A stretch of DNA of 64,000 bases from Lysinibacillus sp. G4S2 (GCF_030348505.1 NZ_JAUCFJ010000002.1:2980001-3044000), one strand, 5' to 3'; counted from the first letter of the stretch, positions 8,694-17,698 are shown. The notes: generated by a model not told the origin, from the sequence alone. Numbers and translations: made by a program.

Positions 8694-8707
8694 ATACGGC
8701 ACCGTAT
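8694..8707. promoter_or_regulatory. Palindromic TetR operator
   Basis: ATACGG-CA-CCGTAT is a perfect 14-bp palindrome 18 bp upstream of the TetR ATG and extends into CGTATGTTTT, the half-site shared with the DUF3995 promoter. It is probably the autoregulatory operator. Confidence 0.65.
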
Positions 8708-8752
8708 GTTTTATGTTAGATTACAATTAATTTCATTTTTTGTCAATTATTC

Positions 8753-8958
8753 AGCTCATCACCAAAACGTGTGGTTGATTTCCGTTCCGGCTGGGCGCTT
8801 TCCTGGGGGCGTCCGATGAGCCGCTTCACTCGCTTTGCTCGCTCCAGGGTCTCACCTGTGACGCTGATCCCCAAGGAGTCGCCCAGCCTCCACTCCAATC
8901 AACAATATACAGGGCATATATTTTAAAAAATGTCATCCACAACTTTTGGTGCTGGGCT
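8753..8958. repeat. Dispersed repeat family I, complete copy (MITE-like)
   Basis: This about 205-bp unit is nearly identical over its length to 19253-19455. It starts AGCTCATCACCAAAACGTGT and ends CAACTTTTGGTGCTGGGCT, so the ends are inverted repeats of each other. The GC-rich middle (GGGCGTCCGATGAGCCGCTT) contrasts with the AT-rich host DNA. It contains no gene. Confidence 0.8.
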
Positions 8959-8962
8959 TCAA

Positions 8963-9079
8963 TTATTCATTCGGATTATTTTTATGAACTTTGATATTGT
9001 TGTTAATCGTTACATTAATCGTTATCACCCTTGGTAAAATACAAGCACATACTAAAATTATTGACACAAATTTTTTCAT
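8963..9079 (-). CDS. Small signal-peptide-like ORF (38 aa)
   Basis: An ATG at 9079 preceded by GAGGAAG encodes MKKFVSIILVCACILPRV followed by a short polar tail and a TAA that falls right at the edge of the family I repeat. The N-terminus looks like a secretion or lipoprotein-type signal. It may be a tiny secreted peptide, or the 5' stump of a gene cut by the repeat. Family not recognised. Confidence 0.35.
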   Translation of the reverse strand: MKKFVSIILVCACILPRVITINVTINNNIKVHKNNPNE

Positions 9080-9117
9080 TATTATTCTTCCTCTTTTCCT
9101 ATTTCTTTGTGGGAAAA

Positions 9118-9142
9118 GCCAAGGTTTTTAGGTTACCTTGGC
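9118..9142 (-). terminator. Hairpin after MORN-AAA gene
   Basis: GCCAAGGT / ACCTTGGC with a 9-nt loop lies 16 bp beyond the stop of the minus-strand gene at 9158 and is followed on that strand by CTTTTCC. The T run is weak, so terminator status is likely but not certain. Confidence 0.5.
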
Positions 9143-9157
9143 CATGGTTCCCAACAA

Positions 9158-10846
9158 CTAAAATGTATTATCAAATAGATTTTCTGCTATGCCTAGTAAA
9201 ATATCTTCTTCTGCAAATTCCATTAATTCATCTTTCGTAATATTCTCCTGTTGAATGAGACGGTTGGATTGAATCGTCACAAGCTTTTCAAATAAATTTC
9301 GAATATAACGACCGTTTGAGAAATTTAGAATTGATTCAACTGGAATTTGATGCAATTGGACCTTCATATGGTGTGCAAATGCTTCACCATATTGATAATC
9401 ATTATTTTTACATAGCATGGCGAAAATATCATAAAGCTCATCCGTGCTAAAATTATCGAATTTTACAAAATGATTGAAGCGTGACTTAAACCCTGGATTG
9501 GCTAATAAAAATTCCTCCATGAGCTCTGTATAACCAGCGACAATGATAACTAAATCATCACGTAAATCTTCCATCGCCTTTAATAGACTATCAATCGCTT
9601 CTTTTCCAAATGCGTCTTGTTTATCATTGATTAATGCATAGGCTTCATCAATAAAGAGTACGCCACCTTTTGCTTTATTCACAACTTCCTGAACCTTTAA
9701 AGCCGTCTGACCCACATATCCTGCTACTAAGCCCGCACGATCTGTTTCCACAAAATGCCCGCTTGAAAGTACACCAAGATGCTTATATAGTTGGCCTATT
9801 ATACGGGCAACGGTCGTTTTTCCTGTACCTGGATTCCCAGAGAACACAAGATGATATGTTATCGGGAAGCTTGTTAAGCCATGATCGACACGTAAGCTTT
9901 GAATTTTAATAAAGTTAATGAGATTATGTAATTCCTTTTTGGCATTAGGAAGCCCTACAAGTCCATCTAGCTGCTTCTGTAATTTTTCAATCTCTCGCTC
10001 AATTTCTGGTGTTATTCGTAAACGTTCACCATTGATAAATTCACCACTATAAATAATTTTCCCTTCTTCATTAAAATAGTCTCCCCGACCATGCTTTTCA
10101 CCATTTACAAGTTCCCCGATATAAGAAGCCTGTCCATTAGCGTAATAAAGAGTTCCATGTCCTGTCATAGCATCCTCTTTAAATTGACCCTCCGCTTCGA
10201 TAACGCCTTGTCTGGAATAGACTTTTCCTTTTCCGTGCTTCAAATCCTCAAAGAAATAGCCTTCATACTGAAGTGTTGTTAAACCATTTGCAAGTTCCTT
10301 AGCACTTGGCGACTTTGGAGCATCATAAAGCTTTCCTGCACCTTGCATATGATTCCATATAAAATCACCTTCATATTGTAAAAAACCACTTGGATAATAT
10401 TGTTTTCCCTTTCCTTTCTTCATGCCATGGACAAAATCACCCTCATATAGCGGCTGATTTAAATGTGAATACTGTGCACGAAGCTCTTTAAACGGGGCAA
10501 TAACATCATCCTCATAATACAAAATTCCGTAACCTTCCATTAAATCATTGCGAAAATGCCCCTCATAATAGACCTTACCACCTTTGTATAAAATACCATT
10601 TCCTTGTTTTTTATTTTGAATAAATTCGCCCTGATAAATCATTTGTCCTTTTAAATACATGATGCCGTTACCTTGCTTCATATGATTGGCGAATTCACCC
10701 TCAAATAACAATTCACCTTCCTGATCAAATAACGTCCCCTTTCCATCATAAATGTCATGTCCAAAGTCGTTCTTCTTTACACCGCCACGATACATTAATA
10801 TACCATTTGGATAAAATATCTCTTTTTCTTCATAATTATGTGTCAT
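9158..10846 (-). CDS. MORN-repeat / AAA+ ATPase fusion
   Basis: 562 residues. Residues 10-280 hold about nine MORN-type repeats (e.g. YEGDFVHGMKKGKGKQYYPS). Residues 290-545 are an AAA+ domain of the CbbX/SpoVK type, with Walker A GNPGTGKT, the pore-loop segment GYVGQTA, Walker B VLFIDEAYAL, the sensor VIIVAGY and an Arg-finger region. MORN repeats usually bind membranes or lipids; the AAA+ branch remodels proteins. The combination suggests an ATPase placed at a membrane, which is inference. The start ATG at 10846 has AGGATGG upstream. The gene stands alone, with divergent and convergent neighbours. Confidence 0.85.
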   Translation of the reverse strand: MTHNYEEKEIFYPNGILMYRGGVKKNDFGHDIYDGKGTLFDQEGELLFEGEFANHMKQGNGIMYLKGQMIYQGEFIQNKKQGNGILYKGGKVYYEGHFRNDLMEGYGILYYEDDVIAPFKELRAQYSHLNQPLYEGDFVHGMKKGKGKQYYPSGFLQYEGDFIWNHMQGAGKLYDAPKSPSAKELANGLTTLQYEGYFFEDLKHGKGKVYSRQGVIEAEGQFKEDAMTGHGTLYYANGQASYIGELVNGEKHGRGDYFNEEGKIIYSGEFINGERLRITPEIEREIEKLQKQLDGLVGLPNAKKELHNLINFIKIQSLRVDHGLTSFPITYHLVFSGNPGTGKTTVARIIGQLYKHLGVLSSGHFVETDRAGLVAGYVGQTALKVQEVVNKAKGGVLFIDEAYALINDKQDAFGKEAIDSLLKAMEDLRDDLVIIVAGYTELMEEFLLANPGFKSRFNHFVKFDNFSTDELYDIFAMLCKNNDYQYGEAFAHHMKVQLHQIPVESILNFSNGRYIRNLFEKLVTIQSNRLIQQENITKDELMEFAEEDILLGIAENLFDNTF

Positions 10847-10939
10847 TTAATTGCCATCCTTTATCATTTCAGTATATGCTCAATTATAGCGTGGAAAATA
10901 ATACATATGTGCGAATTTTTAGAATTTAAGGAGTTTAAC

Positions 10940-11377
10940 ATGAAAAAAAGATATAAAGTATTAATCGCTATCCTATTACCTCTTATCATTTTATTTATTT
11001 CAACAATGCTACTAACTCGCGATTCAACTTTTGACGAAGAGGTTATTGAACGACTTGATATCAAGCAAATTAAAGAAATTGAAGTAATTCGAGCTTCTGA
11101 TGAAAAAACAATCACTATTACAGATGCGAATAAAATCAATCAAATTATGAAAAATTTAGATGACCAACCACTTCGCAAAGTATATTTTGCCAATTCGGAT
11201 TATGATGAGGCTTATTGGTTAACATTGCATATTAATGATAATCGTGAAGTTGGCTTACGTTTGGATGACGAAAAGCATTTATTTGTTTATTTATATGAGG
11301 AAAGCTATATGAAAGATTATGACCTTTTAGGGGATTTTAATATGACCTTTATTGAGGAACTTTTTTATGAAATATAA
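10940..11377 (+). CDS. Membrane-anchored protein of unknown function
   Basis: 145 residues from the ATG at 10940, which follows AAGGAG by 7 nt. One N-terminal membrane segment (about 8-28) is followed by an extracytoplasmic domain rich in acidic residues (TITITDANKINQIMKNLDDQ, then a strand-rich half). No cysteine for lipidation follows the membrane segment. The family is not recognised; the alternation of strands resembles small DUF5301-like extracytoplasmic proteins, which is only a weak impression. Confidence 0.65.
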   Translation: MKKRYKVLIAILLPLIILFISTMLLTRDSTFDEEVIERLDIKQIKEIEVIRASDEKTITITDANKINQIMKNLDDQPLRKVYFANSDYDEAYWLTLHINDNREVGLRLDDEKHLFVYLYEESYMKDYDLLGDFNMTFIEELFYEI

Positions 11378-11390
11378 ATACCATGCCAAT

Positions 11391-11427
11391 GGTAAAAATC
11401 CGCTTATAGTCTACGCGGATTTTTACC
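11391..11427. terminator. Bidirectional terminator hairpin
   Basis: GGTAAAAATCCGC (11391-11403) pairs perfectly with GCGGATTTTTACC (11415-11427) between two converging genes. The A/T tracts are within the stem, so it can act in both directions. Confidence 0.75.
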
Positions 11428-11453
11428 ACTTACATACGTAACCTTCTAGCATA

Positions 11454-12437
11454 TTAAACGTTTATATAGCGATAATTTTGCTGCATCGATTGAATCGTGT
11501 CAATGATCTCTTCTCGAAGCTCAATTGGCTCTAACACCTCTATGTTTGCCCCTTGGCTCAGTAGCCACATTTTAATACCACGTCCAAAAACCTCTGCTTC
11601 AAATAAACATTGCCCATCTTTATTGGATATTATTTTTGCAGTTGGTAAACGATCTAATACAGCCTGCGGAGATGCTCCTTTAAATATAAATTTTATACGC
11701 ATCAGCTCGCCAGCATGCATAAACTGGATACGTTTACGAAACTCACCTTCTTGAAAACGCTCGGCATATGGTATTTGAAACTTTTTATCTAGCTCAAGAA
11801 AATGTTGTATACGGTCGACTCTATAGACAATTGGCAAATCCTTTTCATGCTTATTATCATAAGCAATTAAATAAAAGTAGTACTCTGAGAAAATGACGGC
11901 GAGCGGTTTTAAGATCTTTTCTTTAGGAATTATTTCACCTTCACGCAAATAATCAATTTTAATGATTTTCTTCTTTTGAATCGCCTCTGAAAGACACCAA
12001 ATTAAATGTAGTAAAGATTTTTTATGATTTAAATCTACGTACAAATGTTTTTCATTTAAAATAATGTTGTGAATAAATTCCTGCTTATCAGTTGCAACAA
12101 TCGAAATAAGTTTATCTATAATATCACTCATTTCTGATTTTAACAGTGCTCTAGATTCAATCAAAATTTTGACAATCGCCAACACTTGCTCTTTTGATAA
12201 AATATTTTTTCCTGTTTTCGTCAGCCGGTACACCTTTTCTACTCGCACATATTCTAAATGGCAATCCAATTTAGTTTTTTCAATATAAGCTCGAATTTCA
12301 TTTAAATCCCGTTGTATGGTTTTTTCACCAACATTATGTGTAAATGCTTCTTGTTTTTTGTTAATTCCTTGACCATCCATCAATCTGTCAAACATCGAAA
12401 TGACTCGATAGCCTTTATTTTGTTGTGAATCTACCAT
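11454..12437 (-). CDS. WYL-domain transcriptional regulator (YafY-like)
   Basis: 327 residues from ATG 12437 (a GTG three codons upstream is an alternative). An N-terminal winged helix domain (about 10-70, GEKTIQRDLNEIRAYIE) is followed by a WYL domain (about 140-220, with IKIDYLREGE and FYLIAYDNKHEKDLPIVYRVDRI) and the C-terminal WCX extension (about 240-325). WYL regulators sense small ligands or nucleic acids and often control stress or defence genes. No obvious target sits next to it. Confidence 0.85.
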   Translation of the reverse strand: MVDSQQNKGYRVISMFDRLMDGQGINKKQEAFTHNVGEKTIQRDLNEIRAYIEKTKLDCHLEYVRVEKVYRLTKTGKNILSKEQVLAIVKILIESRALLKSEMSDIIDKLISIVATDKQEFIHNIILNEKHLYVDLNHKKSLLHLIWCLSEAIQKKKIIKIDYLREGEIIPKEKILKPLAVIFSEYYFYLIAYDNKHEKDLPIVYRVDRIQHFLELDKKFQIPYAERFQEGEFRKRIQFMHAGELMRIKFIFKGASPQAVLDRLPTAKIISNKDGQCLFEAEVFGRGIKMWLLSQGANIEVLEPIELREEIIDTIQSMQQNYRYINV

Positions 12438-12446
12438 ATATCCCAC

Positions 12447-12898
12447 TCTTTCTTCATAGTTACTCCCCCATTATACAAAACGACTTGGACACTATTAGTC
12501 CTTATAACTACGGAATTTCTATTTTATTGGTATAATTGGCACTATACTAATTTAGCAACAAAATATCTTTAAACAGACTAAACATACTATATTTTTGTTA
12601 TAATTAACTTTAATTTTACAATGAATAACGGCTTTACACATAAAAAGAACTCCAATCTTTTCGATTGAAGTCCTCACCAGTTTATTTTTTTACTCTTACC
12701 TATGCACCACCCATGACAAACGCCTCACAAAACCTTTCTCCAACAATTATATTACTCCTAATTACTCCACTACTTCCTACATAGCTTACGCAACCATTTC
12801 TTGAGAGTGAACGAGCATTTCTACCTACTCACTTCATCTCTCCTTCAGTCCTGCTACAATATCTGTTGTTGAAAGGTTGAAAGTAGCATACTAAACTG
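12447..12898. other. Gene-free stretch
   Basis: About 450 bp with stop codons in all frames and no ORF with a ribosome site. It contains the minus-strand terminator at 12642-12673; otherwise nothing is recognised. Confidence 0.6.
12642..12673 (-). terminator. Minus-strand terminator
   Basis: GAACTCCAATC (12648-12658) pairs with GATTGAAGT (12663-12671) with one mismatch around a 5-nt loop, and on the minus strand it is followed by a T run (12642-12646). It would end transcripts from the 12899-13824 operon. Confidence 0.65.
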
Positions 12899-13378
12899 CT
12901 ATTTTTTATAGTTTTGAACGGCTTGGACAGCTTCTTCAATGGAAGATGTAATGATGCCATTACGTTTAATCAAGCCTATGACAAATAAATTGCGATAAAC
13001 AAATTGATTTTCCATTCCGTCGCGTACAAGTGCCTCTATTTTCATCATATTGTCTCGACCTTGTTGACGAACATCTGTAAATACACCAACGATTGGTCGA
13101 TTCAACATGGCAAATGCACCGATCTCTGCTGCCACACCCGAATCAATTTCAACGCCATCTAAAACAGCTACTAAAACATCACTATTTTGTAGCATCTCTA
13201 AATCCGCTTGTGCAATCGCCAAACTATCTGCATATGCCGTTTTATCATTAATCGCGTCATTCTCCTGCGGTACATATAATTCAATACCTGGTACTGCCTC
13301 TCTAATTGCTGCAGCGAGTTGCTCGTTGACTAAACGATCTCCTAAAGAAAATAATCCATTTGCTAAGTATGCCTTCAT
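12899..13378 (-). CDS. Nucleoside 2-deoxyribosyltransferase family protein
   Basis: 159 residues. The family pattern is clear: an N-terminal strand with MKAYLANGLFSLGDRLVNE, a central segment with DVLVAVLDGVEIDSGVAAEI in which the Glu of AAEIG is the catalytic nucleophile, and NRPIVGVFTDVRQQGRDN. The family transfers 2'-deoxyribose between nucleobases or hydrolyses nucleotides in purine/pyrimidine salvage. It is 11 bp downstream of the GNAT gene and probably cotranscribed with it. A fragment of this gene survives in a duplicated copy at 16178. Confidence 0.87.
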   Translation of the reverse strand: MKAYLANGLFSLGDRLVNEQLAAAIREAVPGIELYVPQENDAINDKTAYADSLAIAQADLEMLQNSDVLVAVLDGVEIDSGVAAEIGAFAMLNRPIVGVFTDVRQQGRDNMMKIEALVRDGMENQFVYRNLFVIGLIKRNGIITSSIEEAVQAVQNYKK

Positions 13379-13389
13379 TAATAAAACTC

Positions 13390-13824
13390 CTATTCCAATA
13401 TTTTTTCAAACACTATTTTATGTCTACCTTTATGATCAACAAATGTTGAAACAATGTCAAAACCGTGTTTCAAGTTTGTTATAAGCATTGCCTTTCGCTC
13501 ATTTCTACCATATGTACGAACTTTATTAAAGCCAAGAGCTTGAAGATGTTCATGCTGCTTCCTCATTAACCGGCTGGCAATTCCTTGACCACGTTGCTTT
13601 TCATGTACACCACCTAACCAGCTATAAAAAACACCATCGGGATGTGTGTAGCCTAGTTTAAAACCTATTATATCCTCATTCTCTACTGCTAATAAACAAA
13701 TTAGCCCTTCTTTACTTTCAAGTTTTTCTAGTGGTAGATTTGCTCCATCAAATACATGTGCATGGATTTCCTGTAATTGCTTCAACCAATCATATGGTAC
13801 ACCTTCAATTGTGACGATATGCAT
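13390..13824 (-). CDS. GNAT family N-acetyltransferase
   Basis: 144 residues from ATG 13824, which has AGGGGTG at good spacing; a GTG three codons upstream is less likely. The acetyl-CoA-binding motif A is visible as YSWLGGVHEKQRGQGIASRL (about residues 65-88), followed by HLQALGFNKVRTYGRNER. The substrate is unknown. It is the first gene of a two-gene operon with the deoxyribosyltransferase. Its first 20 or so codons and leader are duplicated at 16219-16336. Confidence 0.85.
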   Translation of the reverse strand: MHIVTIEGVPYDWLKQLQEIHAHVFDGANLPLEKLESKEGLICLLAVENEDIIGFKLGYTHPDGVFYSWLGGVHEKQRGQGIASRLMRKQHEHLQALGFNKVRTYGRNERKAMLITNLKHGFDIVSTFVDHKGRHKIVFEKILE

Positions 13825-14111
13825 TTGTATCACCCCTATCTGTATAGTCGTTAATTATAGCAGAAAAGGTTTAACTACAAAGTTGAACATTCATATTCAC
13901 TCGTGTTGTAGTATTTTGCAAAAAAAGGTGAATTCATAGAGATGCTGTGGGGTTATTCTTAGTTTATTTTTCCTACCTTCTCTCCTTGTGATCATTCTAA
14001 ATAATCAAAATTAACTATTTTATGGATATTTTCATATTATATATTTTCGTTGCAAGTCGCATTAAGTATACTTGACATAATCACTTTTGATTAATAAAAG
14101 GAGGTAATTTT

Positions 14112-15269
14112 ATGACACCATTAAACAGTTGGCTAACAAATACGCTTCGCCCTTATTTCGGATTACATCCCATTGAAGAGCATTGGGGGACGATTGAAAT
14201 CCGAGATGATTATTACATTTGCGTGGACGGTGATATCATAAAAAAACGTATCTTCGTTAATGAGCAAGCTTATCAAGAAGCGGATGTAGAGATCCCAACA
14301 AGAAATTGTGAAGTAATTCTCCCTCAAACTGCCCGCGGTAAAGAGAAAAAAATGAATTATACCAATATTTCCAGCGTTAAAGCGAACGGGGTTGTTTTTT
14401 CTGCTGGCGTGCGTACCGAGGACCCGCCATCTAGTCACATTAACGCTCGCAATATGAAAACCTATTTCTCACTGCCCCTGACCAACATGAAGAATTTAAC
14501 GAGCAAAGAGGAAATCGTTGAGTGGCTACATCAGTATCCGTCAAATTTGCCTCCAGACTATGATTTACAGCTAGAAAAGCTCACAAGGAAAAAAAGCTTA
14601 CGCTATAAAGCTGTTCCAGGAGATATTTTCCGAGTTGAAATTGATTTATTCACAGACGGCTTTGTGCTTGTTATTGGAGATTTACGCCAAATGCAAAAAG
14701 ATGGTCTATTTTCGAAAGATAGTCTATGGAATGATGTCATGACGATGCCGCTTTTTATTCGACCTTATCTGTTTAAAACAACTAATCGTTGCCCAAGTAT
14801 TGAGGATATTACATCAGTCCAATTATCTGAACAAACCTTGATTGTCATGGACGACCTATTTATGCGGGGTGGCTATGAAAAAGTTGGACACAAAACGCTA
14901 ACTGAAACAGATATTCTCCTGCCACTTGGTTACGGTATAAACATCGATAATGGAAAAGAAGAGCGCTACCGCCTTTCCTGGGGCACAGGAACAATTAGCA
15001 AGTCAGAACAAGAAACTTCTTTTAAGACGGGAAGCCGTTTTTCTAATTATGGCGTACAAGCAGGCATTGATGTCAAGTGCTTTGATACTTTTTCTCGGTC
15101 TCGTTCACTGGATAATCCGTTATACACCAAGGAGCACAAACAGGCACTGGCGGAATTTGGCTTTCCAAAGGATATTACATACGATGAATTCAACCGTCAA
15201 ACAGGTGGGCTCACTAGGCTGGAGTATTTAGATTATTTATCGAAAAAATATGCCCGCACCCGTAAATAA
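14112..15269 (+). CDS. Unknown protein with Imm26-like segment
   Basis: 385 residues, start ATG with AAAGGAGG. The central part (about 165-235) reads AVPGDIFRVEIDLFTDGFVL and then PLFIRPYLFK, which resembles the Imm26 immunity fold (PGDiF.i.l.dg.y..g.v). The N-terminal 150 and C-terminal 130 residues are not recognised. No signal peptide, so cytoplasmic. Its first 28 bases are also found, degraded, at 16389-16416, showing it was part of a duplicated segment. The immunity-related reading is tentative. Confidence 0.6.
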   Translation: MTPLNSWLTNTLRPYFGLHPIEEHWGTIEIRDDYYICVDGDIIKKRIFVNEQAYQEADVEIPTRNCEVILPQTARGKEKKMNYTNISSVKANGVVFSAGVRTEDPPSSHINARNMKTYFSLPLTNMKNLTSKEEIVEWLHQYPSNLPPDYDLQLEKLTRKKSLRYKAVPGDIFRVEIDLFTDGFVLVIGDLRQMQKDGLFSKDSLWNDVMTMPLFIRPYLFKTTNRCPSIEDITSVQLSEQTLIVMDDLFMRGGYEKVGHKTLTETDILLPLGYGINIDNGKEERYRLSWGTGTISKSEQETSFKTGSRFSNYGVQAGIDVKCFDTFSRSRSLDNPLYTKEHKQALAEFGFPKDITYDEFNRQTGGLTRLEYLDYLSKKYARTRK

Positions 15270-15324
15270 AGGATATAAATACTATACAGATGATTTTTCG
15301 GTTTGAGATAACAGGACAGTTATC

Positions 15325-15798
15325 TCAAACTAGGTATCTTTTGATTTGCTGCTTAAATACCTTTTTATCATAAATTTTACGTGGATAACGTTCTTCTTTC
15401 AGTACCTCGTAAAGAACACATTGACCTTCCTTGTAGAATACTGTGACATCTTCGCATTCATCATAAAGGTGCCGTGATAATTGTTTTACTGATTCAATAG
15501 CTTCTTTTCCACTGATTCTCCATCCGAATCTAATCATATCGCTCTGGTCCATTGCGTCTCGATAAGTGTCAAAAACAATACATGTACCTGGCTCATGTTT
15601 ATTGGAAAACACTAGGACATGACCAGTATGTACAGGCTGGTTAAAATAACGCTCGTGAATATCCTCGATTGGTGCACGAATACCAATAGCATCCATAATC
15701 GCTTTAAAGTTCGGGTGAGGTATGTATTCATCTTTCCATTCGTCGGGATAATGCACTAGTTCTGAAATCGATGTCATAATCCAAAATTCATAATACAA
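15325..15798 (-). CDS. Unknown protein, paralogue of the gene at 16459
   Basis: 157 residues. About 65% identical by eye to the product at 16459-16929, including EFWIMTSISELV, YFNQPVHTGHVLVF, CIVFDTYRDAMDQSDMI and EERYPRKIY near the C-terminus. The TTG at 15798 is chosen because it aligns with the start of the paralogue and has GGAGAG at proper distance. Cytoplasmic, no known domain recognised. As one arm of a tandem duplication inside an immunity-rich region it may itself be an immunity protein. Confidence 0.65.
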   Translation of the reverse strand: MYYEFWIMTSISELVHYPDEWKDEYIPHPNFKAIMDAIGIRAPIEDIHERYFNQPVHTGHVLVFSNKHEPGTCIVFDTYRDAMDQSDMIRFGWRISGKEAIESVKQLSRHLYDECEDVTVFYKEGQCVLYEVLKEERYPRKIYDKKVFKQQIKRYLV

Positions 15799-15849
15799 AT
15801 TCAATCTCTCCTTTTACAATTAATAAAACAAATGAAATGGGGATTTATA

Positions 15850-16101
15850 ATGAATGATAACAGTATAGCTTTTCCATGTCTGGCATGTAATAAAATACTT
15901 GATAAAATAAAATTAAACAAAAATAATTTCGAAATCGTAGGATTTGAGACGGGCTTTGAATGGTCCGATTTTCAAGCCAGCAATTTACCTTCGCTTGATA
16001 AAAAAATATGGACACGATCAAACAATCCACCTCTCAAAGGAGGTAGAAGAATCGTTATGGTCCGTTATCCCTTTCAGATGAAAGTAGGTGAAAGCTTTTG
16101 A
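15850..16101 (+). pseudogene. Small zinc-ribbon-like protein, truncated
   Basis: 83 codons from an ATG with GGGG upstream. The N-terminus FPCLACNKILDKIK has a CxxC pair. The frame stops at 16101, but beyond it the DNA continues to resemble the coding DNA at 18254-18400, where an open frame reads CLCPLSYFNEWEEQPSGFD. The ancestral protein was therefore longer, and this copy is probably frameshifted and truncated. Function unknown. Confidence 0.45.
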
Positions 16102-16177
16102 ATGTTATTTATGCCTGCCCTCTCATACTTTAACGGATGAGAAGAGCGTCCTAGTAAAATCACTTCCTCAGCATTAA

Positions 16178-16416
16178 TAGCTACTAAAAATCACTATTTT
16201 GTAGCATCTCTAAATCCGTACATGTGCATGTATTTCCTGCAATTGCTTCAACCAATCATATGGTACACCTTCAATTGTGACGATATGCATTTGTATCATC
16301 CCTATCTGTATAGTCGTTAATTATAGCAGAAAAGGTATATTTACATTACCGATTCATTCCATCTCTTTAATAGGTAGTATTCTAACAGCACCTATCAACA
16401 GTTGGCTGACAAATAC
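16178..16416 (-). pseudogene. Duplicated remnants of three genes
   Basis: Bases 16178-16218 match 13166-13207 inside the deoxyribosyltransferase gene; 16219-16336 match the GNAT start and leader (13754-13871); 16389-16416 match the first codons of the gene at 14112. The order is the same as in the intact segment, with large deletions. This is what is left of a second copy of the 13.2-15.3 kb block. Confidence 0.8.
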
Positions 16417-16458
16417 TGTAATAGGGTATGGTTTTTAGATAATAAAATTAGATAGTGA

Positions 16459-16929
16459 TCATAATAGGTACCTTTTGATTTGCTGCTCAAACACTTTATT
16501 ATAGTATAGTTTGCGCGGATAGCGTTCCTCCTGTAACACCTTATAGAGTACGGATTGACCTTCTTCGTAGCGAACAGCATCTTCGCATTCATCATAAAAT
16601 CGCCGTGCTAACTGTCTTACTGATAGGTTAGCTTTTTCTGCACTAACTCTCCACCCGAATTGAATCATATCGTGTTGGTCTGTTGGATCTCGATAAGTAT
16701 CAAAGACAATACATGTATCTGGTTGTAGTTTATTAGCAAATACCAAAACATGCCCAGTATGTACAGGTTGATTAAAATAATGTTCGTATATTTCATTAAT
16801 AGGTACACAAATATCAAGGGCATTCATAATTTCATGAAAATTCGCTTGAGGTGTGTAATTATCACTGTCTTCATCTGGAAAATCAACAAGCTCTGTAATT
16901 GATGCCATAATCCAAAATTCATACTTCAA
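16459..16929 (-). CDS. Unknown protein, paralogue of the gene at 15325
   Basis: 156 residues from a TTG start with GGGAG upstream. It keeps all conserved segments of its neighbour (EFWIMASITELV, NQPVHTGHVLVFANK, CIVFDTYRDPTDQHDMI, EERYPRK, VFEQQIKRYL). It is the only intact gene left in the second copy of the duplicated block. No family recognised; cytoplasmic, acidic. Confidence 0.65.
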   Translation of the reverse strand: MKYEFWIMASITELVDFPDEDSDNYTPQANFHEIMNALDICVPINEIYEHYFNQPVHTGHVLVFANKLQPDTCIVFDTYRDPTDQHDMIQFGWRVSAEKANLSVRQLARRFYDECEDAVRYEEGQSVLYKVLQEERYPRKLYYNKVFEQQIKRYLL

Positions 16930-17062
16930 ATTCAGTCACTCCCTTTTACAATTAATAATACAATGAAATGCTGATATATATAATGAACGATATTAGTCTA
17001 GCGTCTTTATTTTTAATCCCTTGTAAAGAATCATTGTTGATGGTATTGTATGAATAAATTAC

Positions 17063-17086
17063 ATGAATATTCATATGAAATATTCA
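17063..17086. promoter_or_regulatory. Candidate operator for TetR gene
   Basis: ATGAATATTCAT (17063-17074) is a perfect palindrome followed directly by the near-copy TGAAATATTCA. It lies 19-42 bp before the TetR start, immediately upstream of its ribosome site, as expected for autoregulation. Confidence 0.5.
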
Positions 17087-17104
17087 CAAAGGAGGTATTC
17101 ACTT

Positions 17105-17698
17105 ATGGCAAGAGGAAAAAAAGTTTTTTCAGAAGAAGATAAAATTCTAATTAAAAGTAAATTGAAAGATGAGTGTATGGCATTTTGGATTACACAGGGT
17201 TATAAAGAAACAAGCATTGGCGCATTGTGTAAGAAAGCAGAAATATCAACAGGTACTTATTATAATTTTTATTCAAGTAAGGAAGAACTTTTTTTTGAAG
17301 TTTTGTATGACATTCAAGATACTATTTATGGAAATTTCATTGAGCGAATTGAACAATGCCCTGAAAAGTCCGGTTTTGAAACAGCAATAATCCAGCTTTA
17401 CTACGAATACGAAACCAAACCATTTCTTTATGACGTAAAAACGATCGATTTCACATCATTTTATAGTAAACTATCGGAGGAAATGAAAGAAAAACTAACA
17501 TTTGATAGTAGTGAACTTTTTCGTACTGCAATCAAACGAGCAAATCTTAAATTAAAGGTTTCTGAAAAGTTAGCATTTTCTACTTTCACCGTACTTCTTT
17601 CAAGTATTGCAAGTAAAGAAGGGATTTCAAAGAACTGCGATCATTTAGCTGCATTTCAATTTATGACTAAACAGTTGGTAGCAAGTATTTTTGAGTAG
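17105..17698 (+). CDS. TetR-family regulator
   Basis: 197 residues from ATG 17105 (AAAGGAGG 8 nt upstream; a more distal ATG at 17063 lies within the operator). The HTH spans residues 8-60 (TSIGALCKKAEISTGTYYNF). It is the first gene of a three-gene plus-strand operon with two small membrane proteins, and was inserted together with them between the halves of a duplicated block. It probably represses its own operon. Confidence 0.85.
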   Translation: MARGKKVFSEEDKILIKSKLKDECMAFWITQGYKETSIGALCKKAEISTGTYYNFYSSKEELFFEVLYDIQDTIYGNFIERIEQCPEKSGFETAIIQLYYEYETKPFLYDVKTIDFTSFYSKLSEEMKEKLTFDSSELFRTAIKRANLKLKVSEKLAFSTFTVLLSSIASKEGISKNCDHLAAFQFMTKQLVASIFE

